From the NCBI GenBank assembly GCA_019637645.1, contig JAHBVH010000014.1, positions 62,001 through 126,000 on the forward strand: a stretch of DNA of 64,000 nucleotides, given 5' to 3'. Positions within the stretch are counted from its first letter, which is position 1, and each line of letters starts with the position of its first letter. The DNA is from Caldilineaceae bacterium. Lineage in GTDB: Bacteria; Chloroflexota; Anaerolineae; Caldilineales; Caldilineaceae. This document shows, piece by piece, positions 41,813 through 50,947 of this stretch. The notes under the pieces are model-generated. The model saw only the letters and a list, made by a program, of their open reading frames with translations. It did no database searches and was not told the DNA's origin. The position numbers and the translations under genes were made by a program.

Positions 41813-43726
41813 ATGACCCTCCGCGAATCAACCAAGCCGGAAGTAGCCAAACCGGAAGCGACTAGACGCGAATTTACAGTCGCCAATCAATATCAATATG
41901 ACTACCGCTCGCCGCTCCGTTGGCTGGCGTCGCACATTTTACGCTATCCCGTGCTGATGGTGACCTTTTTGGTCACCACCGTGGGTATGGCCTCTTCGCA
42001 AAGTATGTCGGCGGTGATGGTGGGGCGCGCGTTTGACACCGTCTTGCGCGAAGCCGGGGTGGCGGCGTTAACCAGCGCGGCTGTGCTGGTGGTGGCGGCC
42101 TATGTTGGCTATGGTCTGTTCGACATTGTGAACAGCTTAGCGATTCGGGTATTGGCGCAGCGGGTGGAGCGAGACGCCCGCGATGAATTGTATCTGAGCC
42201 TGTTGAGCAAAAGTCAGACCTTTCATGGGCGGCAGCGCGTTGGCGATCTGATGGCGCGGGTGACTAATGATGTGCAACAGGTCAATCAGTTTATTAGCCC
42301 CGCGCTGGGCATGACCACCGAATCGACATTGACGTTGATCATCCCGTTGATCACGATTGCCACCATCAACACCAACCTGCTCTTGGTCCCGCTCCTCTTT
42401 CTCACGGGCCTAACCTTTGCCCTGCGCTACCACAATCAGAATCTACGGCCGGTGGCGGGGCAGTTGCGCAGCCGTTTTGGGCTCATGAATGCCGGGCTGG
42501 CCGAAACCATTACCGGCATTGAGGTGGTGAAAGGCTTTGCCCAAGAGCCCGCCGAGGAGGAACGCTTTCGCACCAATGCGCGTGGCTATCGCGACGCCTT
42601 TGTGAGCGAAGGCGATGTCAATGCCCGTTACCTGCCGCTCTTGCTCTATGGCTTGGCCGTGGGGTTGGCCTTTGGGCATGCGCTTCTGCTCTTTCGCCAA
42701 GGTGCCATCTCCGTGGGGCAAGTGATTACCTATATGGCCCTCTTGGGCACCTTGCGCTCGCCGATCCGTTTTCTGCTTACCACCTCTTCGGTCGTGCAAC
42801 AGAGCTTGGCGAGTGCGCGGCGCATCCTCGAAACGATCCTCACCGAAACTGAGTTGGACGAGAATGCCAGCGGCGTGGCGAAAGCCATGCAGGGTGAGAT
42901 TCTCTTTGACCATGTGAGCTTTCGCTATGGCAGCGATACTCCCGATGCTACGGCGACGAATGGTCACGCCGAGCCTTTCGCCGCGACCGGGCCACTGGTC
43001 TTGAGCGATATTGCCTTCCATGCCAAGCCCGGCCAGACGATTGCCATTGTGGGGCAAACGGGGGCTGGCAAAAGCACCCTGACCAAGCTGATCAACCGTA
43101 CTTTTGATACGACCCAAGGCCGGGTGTTGATCGATGGGATCGATGTGCGCGATTGGAGTTTGGACAGCCTCCGCGCCCAGATCGCCACCATTGAACAAGA
43201 TATCTTTCTCTTCTCGCGCACCATTGCGGAGAACATTGCCTTTGGGGCGCATAGCGCGGTTTCGCAAGAACAGATCGAAGCCGCGGCCCAACAAGCCCAA
43301 GCCCACGAGTTCATTATGAGCTTTCCCCAAGGCTATGCCACGGTGATCGGGGAACGCGGGGTGATGCTTTCGGGCGGGCAGCGCCAACGGCTGGCGATCG
43401 CGCGCGCCTTTCTCAGCGACCCGCGCATTTTGGTGCTCGATGACTCGACCAGCGCGATTGACAGCAATACGGAAGATCAGATCCAACGGGCCATGCGCCG
43501 CATTCTGGAAGGACGTACCACGCTGTTGATCACTCACCGTCTCTCCCAGATCCGCAGTGCCGACCATATTCTGTTGATGAAAAATGGCCGTCTTCTTGCC
43601 CAAGGGACCCACGATGAACTCATGGCGACTAGCACAGCCTATCGCCAGATCTTTGTACCCGATGAGATTCGGGAACGACGTAGTGAACCCCTGGTGCACG
43701 AAACCGTAGCCAAGCTTATTACTTAA
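41813..43726 (+). CDS. ABC exporter half-transporter, degenerate-site subunit
   Basis: This protein has 637 residues from the ATG at 41813 (AGGAGG seven nt upstream); the longer frame begins with TTG and includes the palindrome. The N-terminal six-helix ABC transmembrane domain (~40-340) is followed by the nucleotide-binding domain (~380-615) with Walker A G-Q-T-G-A-G-K-S-T, signature L-S-G-G-Q-R-Q-R and Walker B I-L-V-L-D-D-S-T-S-A-I-D. The residue after the Walker B Asp is Asp, not the catalytic Glu. Together with the partner gene 44 bp downstream it fits a heterodimeric exporter of the TM287/288 or BmrCD type with one degenerate ATP site. Substrates (lipids, drugs or peptides) are unknown. 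Confidence 0.92.
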   Translation: MTLRESTKPEVAKPEATRREFTVANQYQYDYRSPLRWLASHILRYPVLMVTFLVTTVGMASSQSMSAVMVGRAFDTVLREAGVAALTSAAVLVVAAYVGYGLFDIVNSLAIRVLAQRVERDARDELYLSLLSKSQTFHGRQRVGDLMARVTNDVQQVNQFISPALGMTTESTLTLIIPLITIATINTNLLLVPLLFLTGLTFALRYHNQNLRPVAGQLRSRFGLMNAGLAETITGIEVVKGFAQEPAEEERFRTNARGYRDAFVSEGDVNARYLPLLLYGLAVGLAFGHALLLFRQGAISVGQVITYMALLGTLRSPIRFLLTTSSVVQQSLASARRILETILTETELDENASGVAKAMQGEILFDHVSFRYGSDTPDATATNGHAEPFAATGPLVLSDIAFHAKPGQTIAIVGQTGAGKSTLTKLINRTFDTTQGRVLIDGIDVRDWSLDSLRAQIATIEQDIFLFSRTIAENIAFGAHSAVSQEQIEAAAQQAQAHEFIMSFPQGYATVIGERGVMLSGGQRQRLAIARAFLSDPRILVLDDSTSAIDSNTEDQIQRAMRRILEGRTTLLITHRLSQIRSADHILLMKNGRLLAQGTHDELMATSTAYRQIFVPDEIRERRSEPLVHETVAKLIT

Positions 43727-43770
43727 TTGGCGCTGTACGTAGGCAGCCAAATCACGAGGAGCATAATTCA

Positions 43771-45588
43771 ATGGGTATTATGGGCGGGCTGAACGCTGAA
43801 GAATATGATCGCACGTATCGCGATCGGGAATTGGTACGGCGCATTGCTCACTATTTTCGACCCCATCGCGGGAAAGTTGCGCTGGTGGCGCTGATGGTTT
43901 CGTTGGTCTCTCTGGCTTCGACCGTGACGCCGATTGTCATTGCTCGGGGGATTGATCTGTTGGCGGGTAATCCCCAACTGCAACTGCTGCTAGCGCTGTC
44001 GGCAACGGTGACGATCTTGGGGGCCCTTAGTTGGGGGTTGAACTTTGTACAACAGCGTTTTTCGGCGCGAGCTGTGGCCGATGTGGTGCTGGCGTTGCGG
44101 GAAGATGCCTTCCGTGCCGTGATGCGGCGCGACTTGTCGTTCTATGATCAATATGCCTCGGGCCGGATCGTCAGCCGGGTGACTTCGGACACGCAGGACT
44201 TTGCCACCGTTGTTACCCTGACCATTGATCTGCTTAGCCAATTAGTGCTAGTCTGTGTGATCAGCGCGGTGATGGTGAGCCAAAATGTGCGGCTGGCCCT
44301 GATCACGCTGACCTTGGGTCCGATTGTTGTGATCATTGCCATGGTCTTTCGCCGGTTGGCGCGCAACACCATGCAACAGGCCCAACGCGCCCTGGCCACG
44401 GTCAACGCGACCATCCAAGAGACGATTAGCGGCATTGGGGTGGCGAAAAACTTCCGGCAGGAAGCTGCCATCTATCATGACTTTCAGGCCACCAATGATC
44501 TAGCCTATCGGGTTCAATTGCGGCGAGTAGCGGTCTTTGGCAGCATCTTCCCCTTGTTGAACACGGTCTCGGGGGTGGGCGTGGCTGTCATTGTCTATGT
44601 GGGCGGGCTCATGGCGATCAATCAGACCATTACGGTCGGTGAGTGGTATCTCTTTGTCCAGGGGTTGACCATTTTCTTCTATCCTATTACCAGCATTGCA
44701 TCCTTTTGGAGCCAATTCCAACAAGGGCTGGCGGCCAGCGAGCGGGTCTTTGCCTTGATTGATGACGAGCCGCTGGTGGTGCAAAGCGCCCAAGAACCGG
44801 TCGGTCGGCTCCGGGGGGAGATCCAATTTGATCAAGTGACCTTCAATTACAGCACCGGGCGGAACGCGGTGTTGGAAAACTTTTCGCTGACGATTCCGGC
44901 AGGGGAGACGTTGGCGATTGTGGGGCATACGGGCGCGGGCAAATCGAGCTTGGTGAAGCTGATCATGCGCTTCTATGAATTTCAAGGGGGGCGGCTGCTG
45001 ATCGATGGGCGCGATATTCGCACGCTCGATCTCGGCCAATATCGTCGTCAACTAGGCTTGGTGCCGCAAGTGCCTTTCCTCTTTTCGGGCACGGTGGCCG
45101 AGAATATTCGCTATGGCCGCCCTGGTGCTAGCGATGAAGCGGTGGCTGCGGTGGCGCGTCAACTGGGAGATGGTAGCTGGCTAGAGGATCTGCCCCAAGG
45201 CATTAACACCGACGTGGGTGAGCGCGGGGCACGGCTTTCGTTAGGCCAACGCCAGTTGGTGGCGTTGGCGCGGGTCTTGTTACAAGACCCCGCCATTTTG
45301 CTCTTGGATGAGGCCACGGCCAGCATTGATCCGATTACCGAAGCGCAGGTGCAAGCCGCGCTGGCGACGGTTCTCAGCGGGCGGACTAGCGTCATCATTG
45401 CCCATCGGCTCTCGACCATCCGCTCGGCAGACCGGATTATCGTTTTGCGGGCTGGCCAGATCATTGAGGAAGGCGATCACGATGGGTTGCTGGCCCGGGG
45501 TGGTCACTATGCGGAACTCTACACCACCTACTTCCGCCATCAGTCGTGGGAATACATTAATTCTTGGAAGAAAGAGCCTGTGGCCTGA
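43771..45588 (+). CDS. ABC exporter half-transporter, catalytic-site subunit
   Basis: This protein has 605 residues. GAGGAG precedes the ATG. The transmembrane domain (~25-330) is followed by an ATPase domain with Walker A G-H-T-G-A-G-K-S-S, Q-loop L-V-P-Q-V-P-F-L-F, signature L-S-L-G-Q-R-Q-L and Walker B I-L-L-L-D-E-A-T-A-S-I-D with the catalytic Glu intact, and the H-loop I-I-A-H-R-L-S-T-I. The signature is L-S-L-G-Q rather than L-S-G-G-Q. Since that signature completes the ATP site built on the partner's degenerate Walker B, both defects fall in the same composite site. It is the second subunit of the exporter. Confidence 0.93.
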   Translation: MGIMGGLNAEEYDRTYRDRELVRRIAHYFRPHRGKVALVALMVSLVSLASTVTPIVIARGIDLLAGNPQLQLLLALSATVTILGALSWGLNFVQQRFSARAVADVVLALREDAFRAVMRRDLSFYDQYASGRIVSRVTSDTQDFATVVTLTIDLLSQLVLVCVISAVMVSQNVRLALITLTLGPIVVIIAMVFRRLARNTMQQAQRALATVNATIQETISGIGVAKNFRQEAAIYHDFQATNDLAYRVQLRRVAVFGSIFPLLNTVSGVGVAVIVYVGGLMAINQTITVGEWYLFVQGLTIFFYPITSIASFWSQFQQGLAASERVFALIDDEPLVVQSAQEPVGRLRGEIQFDQVTFNYSTGRNAVLENFSLTIPAGETLAIVGHTGAGKSSLVKLIMRFYEFQGGRLLIDGRDIRTLDLGQYRRQLGLVPQVPFLFSGTVAENIRYGRPGASDEAVAAVARQLGDGSWLEDLPQGINTDVGERGARLSLGQRQLVALARVLLQDPAILLLDEATASIDPITEAQVQAALATVLSGRTSVIIAHRLSTIRSADRIIVLRAGQIIEEGDHDGLLARGGHYAELYTTYFRHQSWEYINSWKKEPVA

Positions 45589-45861
45589 CCTTATTAACCT
45601 AGATTATCTCGCGCTACCAGTGGCGTTGTATCCGCCTCTATACCTAATGGCTGTATCTTGCTCTAGCGACAGAAATGCTTGTTCCCGATAGGATGGGCCA
45701 TGCTGGGTTATGCTACCTGCGGCAGCTTGTGAAAGGATTGGTTTGTTTGGTTGGTTCGCACGAAGTTGTGAACGGCCCACGACGATCTTCGCAGTTGCCG
45801 AGTTGGGTTTGCATCTATTCTACAAGCCAAAAGCATGTATCTAATAGGGACAAGTGTAGCG

Positions 45862-47031
45862 ATGAGTGAAGAGGAAAGAATTCAAGAACCACAACTCTAT
45901 GAACCTGATATGGCAGCAACGCCTCAGGAAATAGAAGAGGATACAACCTTCGCTGAATTGCTTGATCAATATTTGCCAGAGCGACTGCAACGTGGCCAAC
46001 TGATTCAAGGGCAAGTGCTGCGGGTGACGCGCGAAGGCATCATTATGGACATTGGTGCCAAACGTGATGCTATTGTGCCGAAACAAGAGGTCAATAAACT
46101 TAGCGAAGAATTTATTGCCAAGTTAACGCAGGGGGCTACTGCCCCGGTTGTTGTCACCCATACCCCCAATGGCAATGAAGAGTTGGAAGTGTCGCTGCGG
46201 CGCGGGATGGAGGAGATGGAATGGCAACAAGCCGAAGATCTGCTCCGCACCGGTGAAATTGTCGAGCGACAGATCATTGGTCTGAATAAGGGCGGTGTCT
46301 TGGTTGAATTTGGAACCCTGACGGGCTTTGTGCCCAATTCTCATCTGCCTGCGCTCCAATATGTGAATGACCCCAACACGATCCAGCGCACCAAAGAAGA
46401 GGCGATGGGTGACACGATTCCACTCAAGGTCATCGAGATCAATCACCAGCGGCGGCGCTTGGTCTTGTCGGCCAAGGAAGCCGAACAGATGTTGCGCCAG
46501 GAACGAATGCAAGATCTGACGGTCGGGAGTATTGTCACGGGCCGCGTCGAGAATATCAAGGACTTTGGTGTCTTTGTCAATCTTGGCGGGGTGACGGGGC
46601 TGATCCATGTGACCAAGCTCGATTGGTTCCGAGTCGATCATCCTTCCGAGCTCCTACGCATTGGGGATGAAGTGCAAGCCGTGGTAGAAGCAGTGGATCC
46701 TGATCGGGGACGGATTCGGTTAAATCGCCAGGCCGCGTTGCCTGATCCGTGGCAGGTGCTGCCCACAAAGCACAATATGGGTGAAATTATCGAGGGCACG
46801 GTTACGAATGTTACCGAGTTTGGCGTCTTTGTCCATCTCCCCCTCGGTATTGAAGGGTTGGTGCATAGCAGTGAGCTGCACCCGTCCGAGGGGGGCTTCC
46901 GTGTGCTCGAACTAGGGGATAAGGTATTGGCCCGCATCATCAACATGGCGCCCGAGCAAAAGCGCCTGGGGTTGAGCCTGCGCCAAGTGTCACCAGAGGA
47001 CGAAGCAGAATGGCGAGCCAAGCAACCCTAG
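45862..47031 (+). CDS. rpsA: Ribosomal protein S1-like protein with four S1 domains
   Basis: This protein has 389 residues. The ATG at 45862 (M-S-E-E-E-R-I) is preferred to an in-frame ATG at 45835 because S1 proteins start with an acidic tail, though neither has a strong ribosome-binding site. Four S1 RNA-binding domains are seen: G-Q-L-I-Q-G-Q-V-L-R-V (~45-115), a second degenerate one with N-K-G-G-V-L-V-E-F-G (~135-205), V-G-S-I-V-T-G-R-V-E-N-I-K-D-F-G-V-F-V (~220-290) and a fourth with G-E-I-I-E-G-T-V-T-N-V-T-E-F-G-V-F-V (~305-380). The four-domain form is typical of non-proteobacterial S1, which helps recruit mRNA to the 30S subunit. It is monocistronic, with the R1 repeat at its 3' side. 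Confidence 0.85.
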   Translation: MSEEERIQEPQLYEPDMAATPQEIEEDTTFAELLDQYLPERLQRGQLIQGQVLRVTREGIIMDIGAKRDAIVPKQEVNKLSEEFIAKLTQGATAPVVVTHTPNGNEELEVSLRRGMEEMEWQQAEDLLRTGEIVERQIIGLNKGGVLVEFGTLTGFVPNSHLPALQYVNDPNTIQRTKEEAMGDTIPLKVIEINHQRRRLVLSAKEAEQMLRQERMQDLTVGSIVTGRVENIKDFGVFVNLGGVTGLIHVTKLDWFRVDHPSELLRIGDEVQAVVEAVDPDRGRIRLNRQAALPDPWQVLPTKHNMGEIIEGTVTNVTEFGVFVHLPLGIEGLVHSSELHPSEGGFRVLELGDKVLARIINMAPEQKRLGLSLRQVSPEDEAEWRAKQP

Positions 47032-47047
47032 GTCACAGATCGCCCGG

Positions 47048-47173
47048 CGCTGATGAAGATTACCCATTAAATTCGGTAAACCAGCGCTGATTGAAATCAG
47101 CGCCTGCTCGGTCAAGCTGCGCGAAAGCGCACTAGTGAGCTCTACCGGTTTAATTCCTTACCCTTCATAAGCG
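47048..47173 (-). repeat. Dispersed palindromic repeat R1, copy C (inverted)
   Basis: Relative to copies A, B and D it is in the opposite orientation: it begins CGCTGATGAAGATTACCCAT and ends CCCTTCATAAGCG, with internal GCGCTGATTGAAATCAGCGC. A CCGGGCTAGGGAATGACG flank follows. It lies between the convergent S1 and transaldolase genes. Confidence 0.9.
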
Positions 47174-47241
47174 CCGGGCTAGGGAATGACGCCCGCTTAA
47201 GTGGGCTTTGAGTCTGCCTTCTGTCCTCTGTCCTCTCCTTC

Positions 47242-48345
47242 CTACCCTGGCTCGCGTTCTAGCTGCTGCCGCTTCTGCTGAATCGCCTCTTGCAACTCCA
47301 TAAAGGAATCGACAAATTTCTGTACGCCGATATCTTGTAGTTCTTGGGCAACTTGCTCGAGATCAATGCCCAGCGCGGCAAGTTGGTTCAGCGCTTCGCG
47401 CGCTTCGTCTAGGTGTTCGGTGAGTCCAGCGGCGATAACACCGTGATCGAGCAGGGCCTGCAAGGTTTCGCGTGGGACGGTATTCACCGTATTCGCGCCC
47501 ATGAGCTGATCGACGTAGAGTGTATCCGGCAGCTTGGGATTTTTGGTGCTGGTGCTGCCAAAAAGGAGCCGTTGGGGGCGCGCCCCACGTGCCGCCAAGC
47601 GCCGCCACCGTGGGCTGCTGAACAAATAGAGATAACGGACATAGGCCAATTTGGCATTGGCGATGCCGATTTTGCCTTGCAACGTGGTGTTACCGAGCGC
47701 GGCCAATTTTTTATCCACGGCGGTATCCACCCGGCTGACAAAGAAAGAGGCCACTGAGGCGACACGCGAGAGGGGTACTTCCGTGGTAATCAGCCGCTCT
47801 AGCCCCTCCAAATAGGCATTGGCGACCGCCTCGTAATGGGCCTGTGAGAACATGAGCGTGACATTGACATTGATTCCTTCACCAAGCAAGGTGGCAATCG
47901 CGGGAATTCCGGCTGCCGTGGCCGGTACTTTGATCATAATGTTGGGGCGGTTGGTCATGGTACAAAGTTGACGTGCCTCTTCAATCGTCCCTTCGGTATT
48001 GTTCGCTAACTGCGCATCGACTTCGACACTCACATAGCCATCGCGGCCCTTGCTGCTGTGGTAGAGCGGGAGAAAGCGATCGGCGGCGTAGCGAATATCG
48101 TCAATGGTAAGCGTCTCATAAATTTCGTGATCAGACTTTCCTGCCGCAACTAAGGCGGCTAGGGCATCGTCATAGTCCTGATTCTGACTAATCGCTTCGG
48201 CAAAGATCGTGGGGTTCGAGGTCATGCCACGTAGGCCCGCGTCGATCAGGGCTTGGAGTTCACCAGAATGAATAAAAGAACGGCGAATATAATCGACCCA
48301 AATCGACTGGCCGACCTGGTCAAAGGCTTCCTGTAATTTTGTCAT
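47242..48345 (-). CDS. tal: Transaldolase
   Basis: This protein has 367 residues. ACAGGAG precedes the ATG. It matches bacterial transaldolase subfamilies of ~360-380 residues: S-I-W-V-D-Y-I-R-R near the N-terminus, G-L-R-G-M-T-S-N-P-T-I-F-A (~38-50), the Schiff-base lysine in P-N-I-M-I-K-V-P-A-T (~137), G-I-N-V-N-V-T-L-M-F-S, and R-V-A-S-V-A-S-F-F-V-S-R-V-D. It transfers a dihydroxyacetone unit between sedoheptulose-7-phosphate and glyceraldehyde-3-phosphate in the non-oxidative pentose phosphate pathway. It is divergent from the transketolase genes, which supply the other half of that pathway. Confidence 0.95.
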   Translation of the reverse strand: MTKLQEAFDQVGQSIWVDYIRRSFIHSGELQALIDAGLRGMTSNPTIFAEAISQNQDYDDALAALVAAGKSDHEIYETLTIDDIRYAADRFLPLYHSSKGRDGYVSVEVDAQLANNTEGTIEEARQLCTMTNRPNIMIKVPATAAGIPAIATLLGEGINVNVTLMFSQAHYEAVANAYLEGLERLITTEVPLSRVASVASFFVSRVDTAVDKKLAALGNTTLQGKIGIANAKLAYVRYLYLFSSPRWRRLAARGARPQRLLFGSTSTKNPKLPDTLYVDQLMGANTVNTVPRETLQALLDHGVIAAGLTEHLDEAREALNQLAALGIDLEQVAQELQDIGVQKFVDSFMELQEAIQQKRQQLEREPG

Positions 48346-48614
48346 TGTGTTTCTCCTGTTCTCTGGACTCGCTGGCGTCGATCTTAATACGCCTTGCCTA
48401 TCATTTCTACGATACTAGGCTGTTGCCGTTCCCTACCTAGGCTTCTATACAGCAGCGAGATAGAACCATAGATAGATTTCCTCGGCGGGCAAACTCTTTC
48501 TACACTCTGCTGTCTACCCTACTCTTATACCCTGCTCTATAGTCTTCGGCACGATCCTCGGCTAGCTTTAGCGAAGGATCACTGCTTTATTGGCTTACCC
48601 GAGAGGAGAAACCG

Positions 48615-49571
48615 ATGTCACTGATGAGGGAAGCACCCGTTGCTGCTGGCGAACAGGCGCCAATGGTGCGCCGCACGCTGCCCGAACTACAACAGATCGC
48701 CTGGCGGCTGAGCCGTCAGATTCTGGAGATGACCACCCAAGCGGGTTCTGGTCATCCCTCTAGTTCGCTGTCGGCCATTGATCTGCTCACGGGCCTCTAC
48801 TTTGGCGGCATGCTGCGCTATACAGTGCAGGAACCGGATTGGCCGCGGCGTGACCGCTTTATCATGAGCAAAGGTCATGCCGCGCCAGCCCTTTATGCCA
48901 TTCTGGCGGAGGCTGGTTACTTTCCTGCTGCGCAACTTTCATCGCTGCGGCAGCTAGGTAGCCCGTTGGAGGGACACCCCAATCGGCGACGACTGGCCGG
49001 GGTCGAAGCTTCGACTGGTTCGCTGGGCCAAGGGCTTTCCATTGGGCTAGGCCATGCCCTGGGCGCGCGGCTCGCTGGGCTGGATTATCGTGTCTATGTT
49101 CTGCTGGGCGATGGCGAAGCGGATGAGGGCCAAATTTGGGAAGCGGCCATGGCGGCTGCCAAATACAAGGCGGCCAATCTGACGGCGATTCTGGACTATA
49201 ACCAATATCAACAGACCGGCTCGGTCACCAAGGTTATGCCATCGCTCGAGCCGTTGGTGGATAAATGGGAAGCCTTTGGCTGGCGTGTCTTTGAAATCGA
49301 TGGGCATGACATGGCTGCCGTTGTCGAAACACTTTGGGCTGTCCGCGACGTGATAGACCAACCCCAAGTGATCATCGCGCATACGCTGAAGGGCCGCGGG
49401 CTCTCTCCCTTTCAGGCCAATGAGGTGAATCGTAAACATGGCGAGGTACTGAAAGCCGATGAATTGGCGGTGGCCCTGGCCGAATTGGCTGAGCAAAAGG
49501 TCTGGGATCGCTATCAAGCGCTTGCCGACGAATTGAGCGTACCTGCTAATGTGAGAGGATTGCACCCATGA
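48615..49571 (+). CDS. Transketolase, N-terminal subunit
   Basis: This protein has 318 residues. AGAGGAG precedes the ATG. It corresponds to the thiamine-diphosphate pyrophosphate-binding half of transketolase: A-G-S-G-H-P-S-S-S-L-S (~42), M-S-K-G-H-A-A-P-A-L-Y, T-G-S-L-G-Q-G-L-S-I-G-L-G and the G-D-G-E-A-D-E-G-Q-I-W-E-A Mg2+/pyrophosphate motif (~161). H-T-L-K-G-R-G-L near 270 is also typical. The split two-gene form is common in archaea and several bacterial phyla. The stop overlaps the start of the C-terminal subunit gene by 4 nt (ATGA), so the two subunits are made together. Confidence 0.94.
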   Translation: MSLMREAPVAAGEQAPMVRRTLPELQQIAWRLSRQILEMTTQAGSGHPSSSLSAIDLLTGLYFGGMLRYTVQEPDWPRRDRFIMSKGHAAPALYAILAEAGYFPAAQLSSLRQLGSPLEGHPNRRRLAGVEASTGSLGQGLSIGLGHALGARLAGLDYRVYVLLGDGEADEGQIWEAAMAAAKYKAANLTAILDYNQYQQTGSVTKVMPSLEPLVDKWEAFGWRVFEIDGHDMAAVVETLWAVRDVIDQPQVIIAHTLKGRGLSPFQANEVNRKHGEVLKADELAVALAELAEQKVWDRYQALADELSVPANVRGLHP

Positions 49572-50554
49572 ACAACCAACAATCGACCTTTCCTTTGCCA
49601 CGATTGCCTCTGCCTGAGGGTCCCGCTACTCGGGATGCTTTTGGCGATACCTTGCAAGCACTAGGTCAGCAGAACTATAACCTCGTCGTTGTGGACGGGG
49701 ATGTTGCTAACTCCACCCGCACCGAGCGCTTTGCCAAAGCCTTTCCCGAACGATTTTTCAACGTCGGCATTGCCGAGAGTAACCTGGTTGGCGTCGCCAG
49801 TGGTCTGGCTGGCTGTGGCAAGGAGGTCGTAGCGGCGAGCTTTGCCGCGTTCCTCTTCTGCAATGCCTATGACCAAATTCGGATGGGGATCGCCTTTCCC
49901 CACCTGAATGTCAAGCTGGTGGGCTCCCATAGTGGCATTAGCATTGGTGAGGATGGCCCCAGCCAAATGGCGATCGAAGACATTGCCTTGGCGACCTCTT
50001 TTCCTCACTTTACTGTGTTGGTGCCAGCCGACGCCCCTTCGACTCAGGCCGCAACCCGCGCCATGTTTGCCCAGGTGGGGCCAGTCTACCTACGCACGGG
50101 GCGTGTTAAAACGCCGATCATCTATCAAGATAAATTTACCTTTGCCATCGGCAAAGCGAATCAGCTCCGCACGGGTACCGATGTGACGATTATTGCCTGT
50201 GGGTTGATGGTCGCCGCGGCCTTGCACGCGGCGCAAACCCTTGCTGATGAGGGGATCAATGCTCGTGTGCTTGATATGCATACGATTAAGCCGTTGGATG
50301 AAGCGGCGATTGTCAGCGCCGCGCGCGAAACAGGCGCCATTGTCACCGCCGAAGAACATTTGCTCGATGGCGGGCTTGGTTCGGCGGTGGCGCGCGTGGT
50401 CGCCGAGCAGGAGCCCGTGCCTATGAACTTTGTCGGCCTTGCCAATACCTATGCTGAATCTGGCCCAGGCGAAGCCCTGCTGGAAAAATATGGACTCACG
50501 CCGACCGCGATTGTCAATGCTGTGCAACGGGTGTTGTCGCGTAAGCGCACGTAG
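49568..50554 (+). CDS. Transketolase, C-terminal subunit
   Basis: This protein has 328 residues. AGAGGA lies upstream of the ATG. It corresponds to the pyrimidine-binding and C-terminal domains: V-V-D-G-D-V-A-N-S-T-R-T near residue 38, F-F-N-V-G-I-A-E-S-N-L-V-G-V-A-S-G (with the catalytic Glu activating TPP), G-S-H-S-G-I-S-I-G-E-D-G-P-S-Q-M and Y-L-R-T-G-R. It transfers ketol units in the pentose phosphate pathway together with the upstream subunit. A 30-bp tandem repeat begins in its last codons. Confidence 0.94.
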   Translation: MNNQQSTFPLPRLPLPEGPATRDAFGDTLQALGQQNYNLVVVDGDVANSTRTERFAKAFPERFFNVGIAESNLVGVASGLAGCGKEVVAASFAAFLFCNAYDQIRMGIAFPHLNVKLVGSHSGISIGEDGPSQMAIEDIALATSFPHFTVLVPADAPSTQAATRAMFAQVGPVYLRTGRVKTPIIYQDKFTFAIGKANQLRTGTDVTIIACGLMVAAALHAAQTLADEGINARVLDMHTIKPLDEAAIVSAARETGAIVTAEEHLLDGGLGSAVARVVAEQEPVPMNFVGLANTYAESGPGEALLEKYGLTPTAIVNAVQRVLSRKRT

Positions 50555-50614
50555 ATAGTGATATTGTCGCGCAAGCGCACGTAGATAGTGATATTGTCGC
50601 GTAAGCGCAGGTAA
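50534..50614 (+). repeat. Minisatellite, 2.7 x 30 bp
   Basis: Units beginning TTGTCGCGTAAGCGCACGTA overlap the 3' end and stop codon of the transketolase C-subunit gene. It may have been generated by duplication of the gene's end; the second unit differs by one base. Confidence 0.9.
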
Positions 50615-50947
50615 GGTCATTTGTCATTCGTCCTTTGTCATTGGCAACCGGTGTAAAAGCTGCTGTTCAATGGCATGATCAATGACAACGCTACCTAGAT
50701 AAAAAATTACATTAGCAACTTGAGCAGTTGGCTGTATGAAAAGGCGCTAATCTGTAGAAAGGTTGCAGATGCTTGGCTGACAGGTGTTAATCCACTGTCG
50801 ATTTAGGTGTTGCGAAGGCGACACGGTGTAGCTGGTGATGCATGAAGGACGCGGGGTGGTCATCTTTGCGACTGCGTAATTTTACTTTTTGCCTCAAAGC
50901 GCCACCTGTAAAAGTGGCGGAGGGGCCGTAGGCAAGACGTAGAATAG
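50555..50947. other. Gene-free stretch
   Basis: This 393-bp region lies between the convergent transketolase and response regulator genes. Beyond the minisatellite it holds a small hairpin (about 50900-50920, CGCCAC...GTGGCG). No credible coding frame was found. Confidence 0.5.

Noticed and set aside
42443..43771. 442-codon minus-strand open frame opposite the first ABC exporter gene
   Set aside because: It lies wholly antisense to a gene with all ABC motifs and has a composition typical of a shadow frame.
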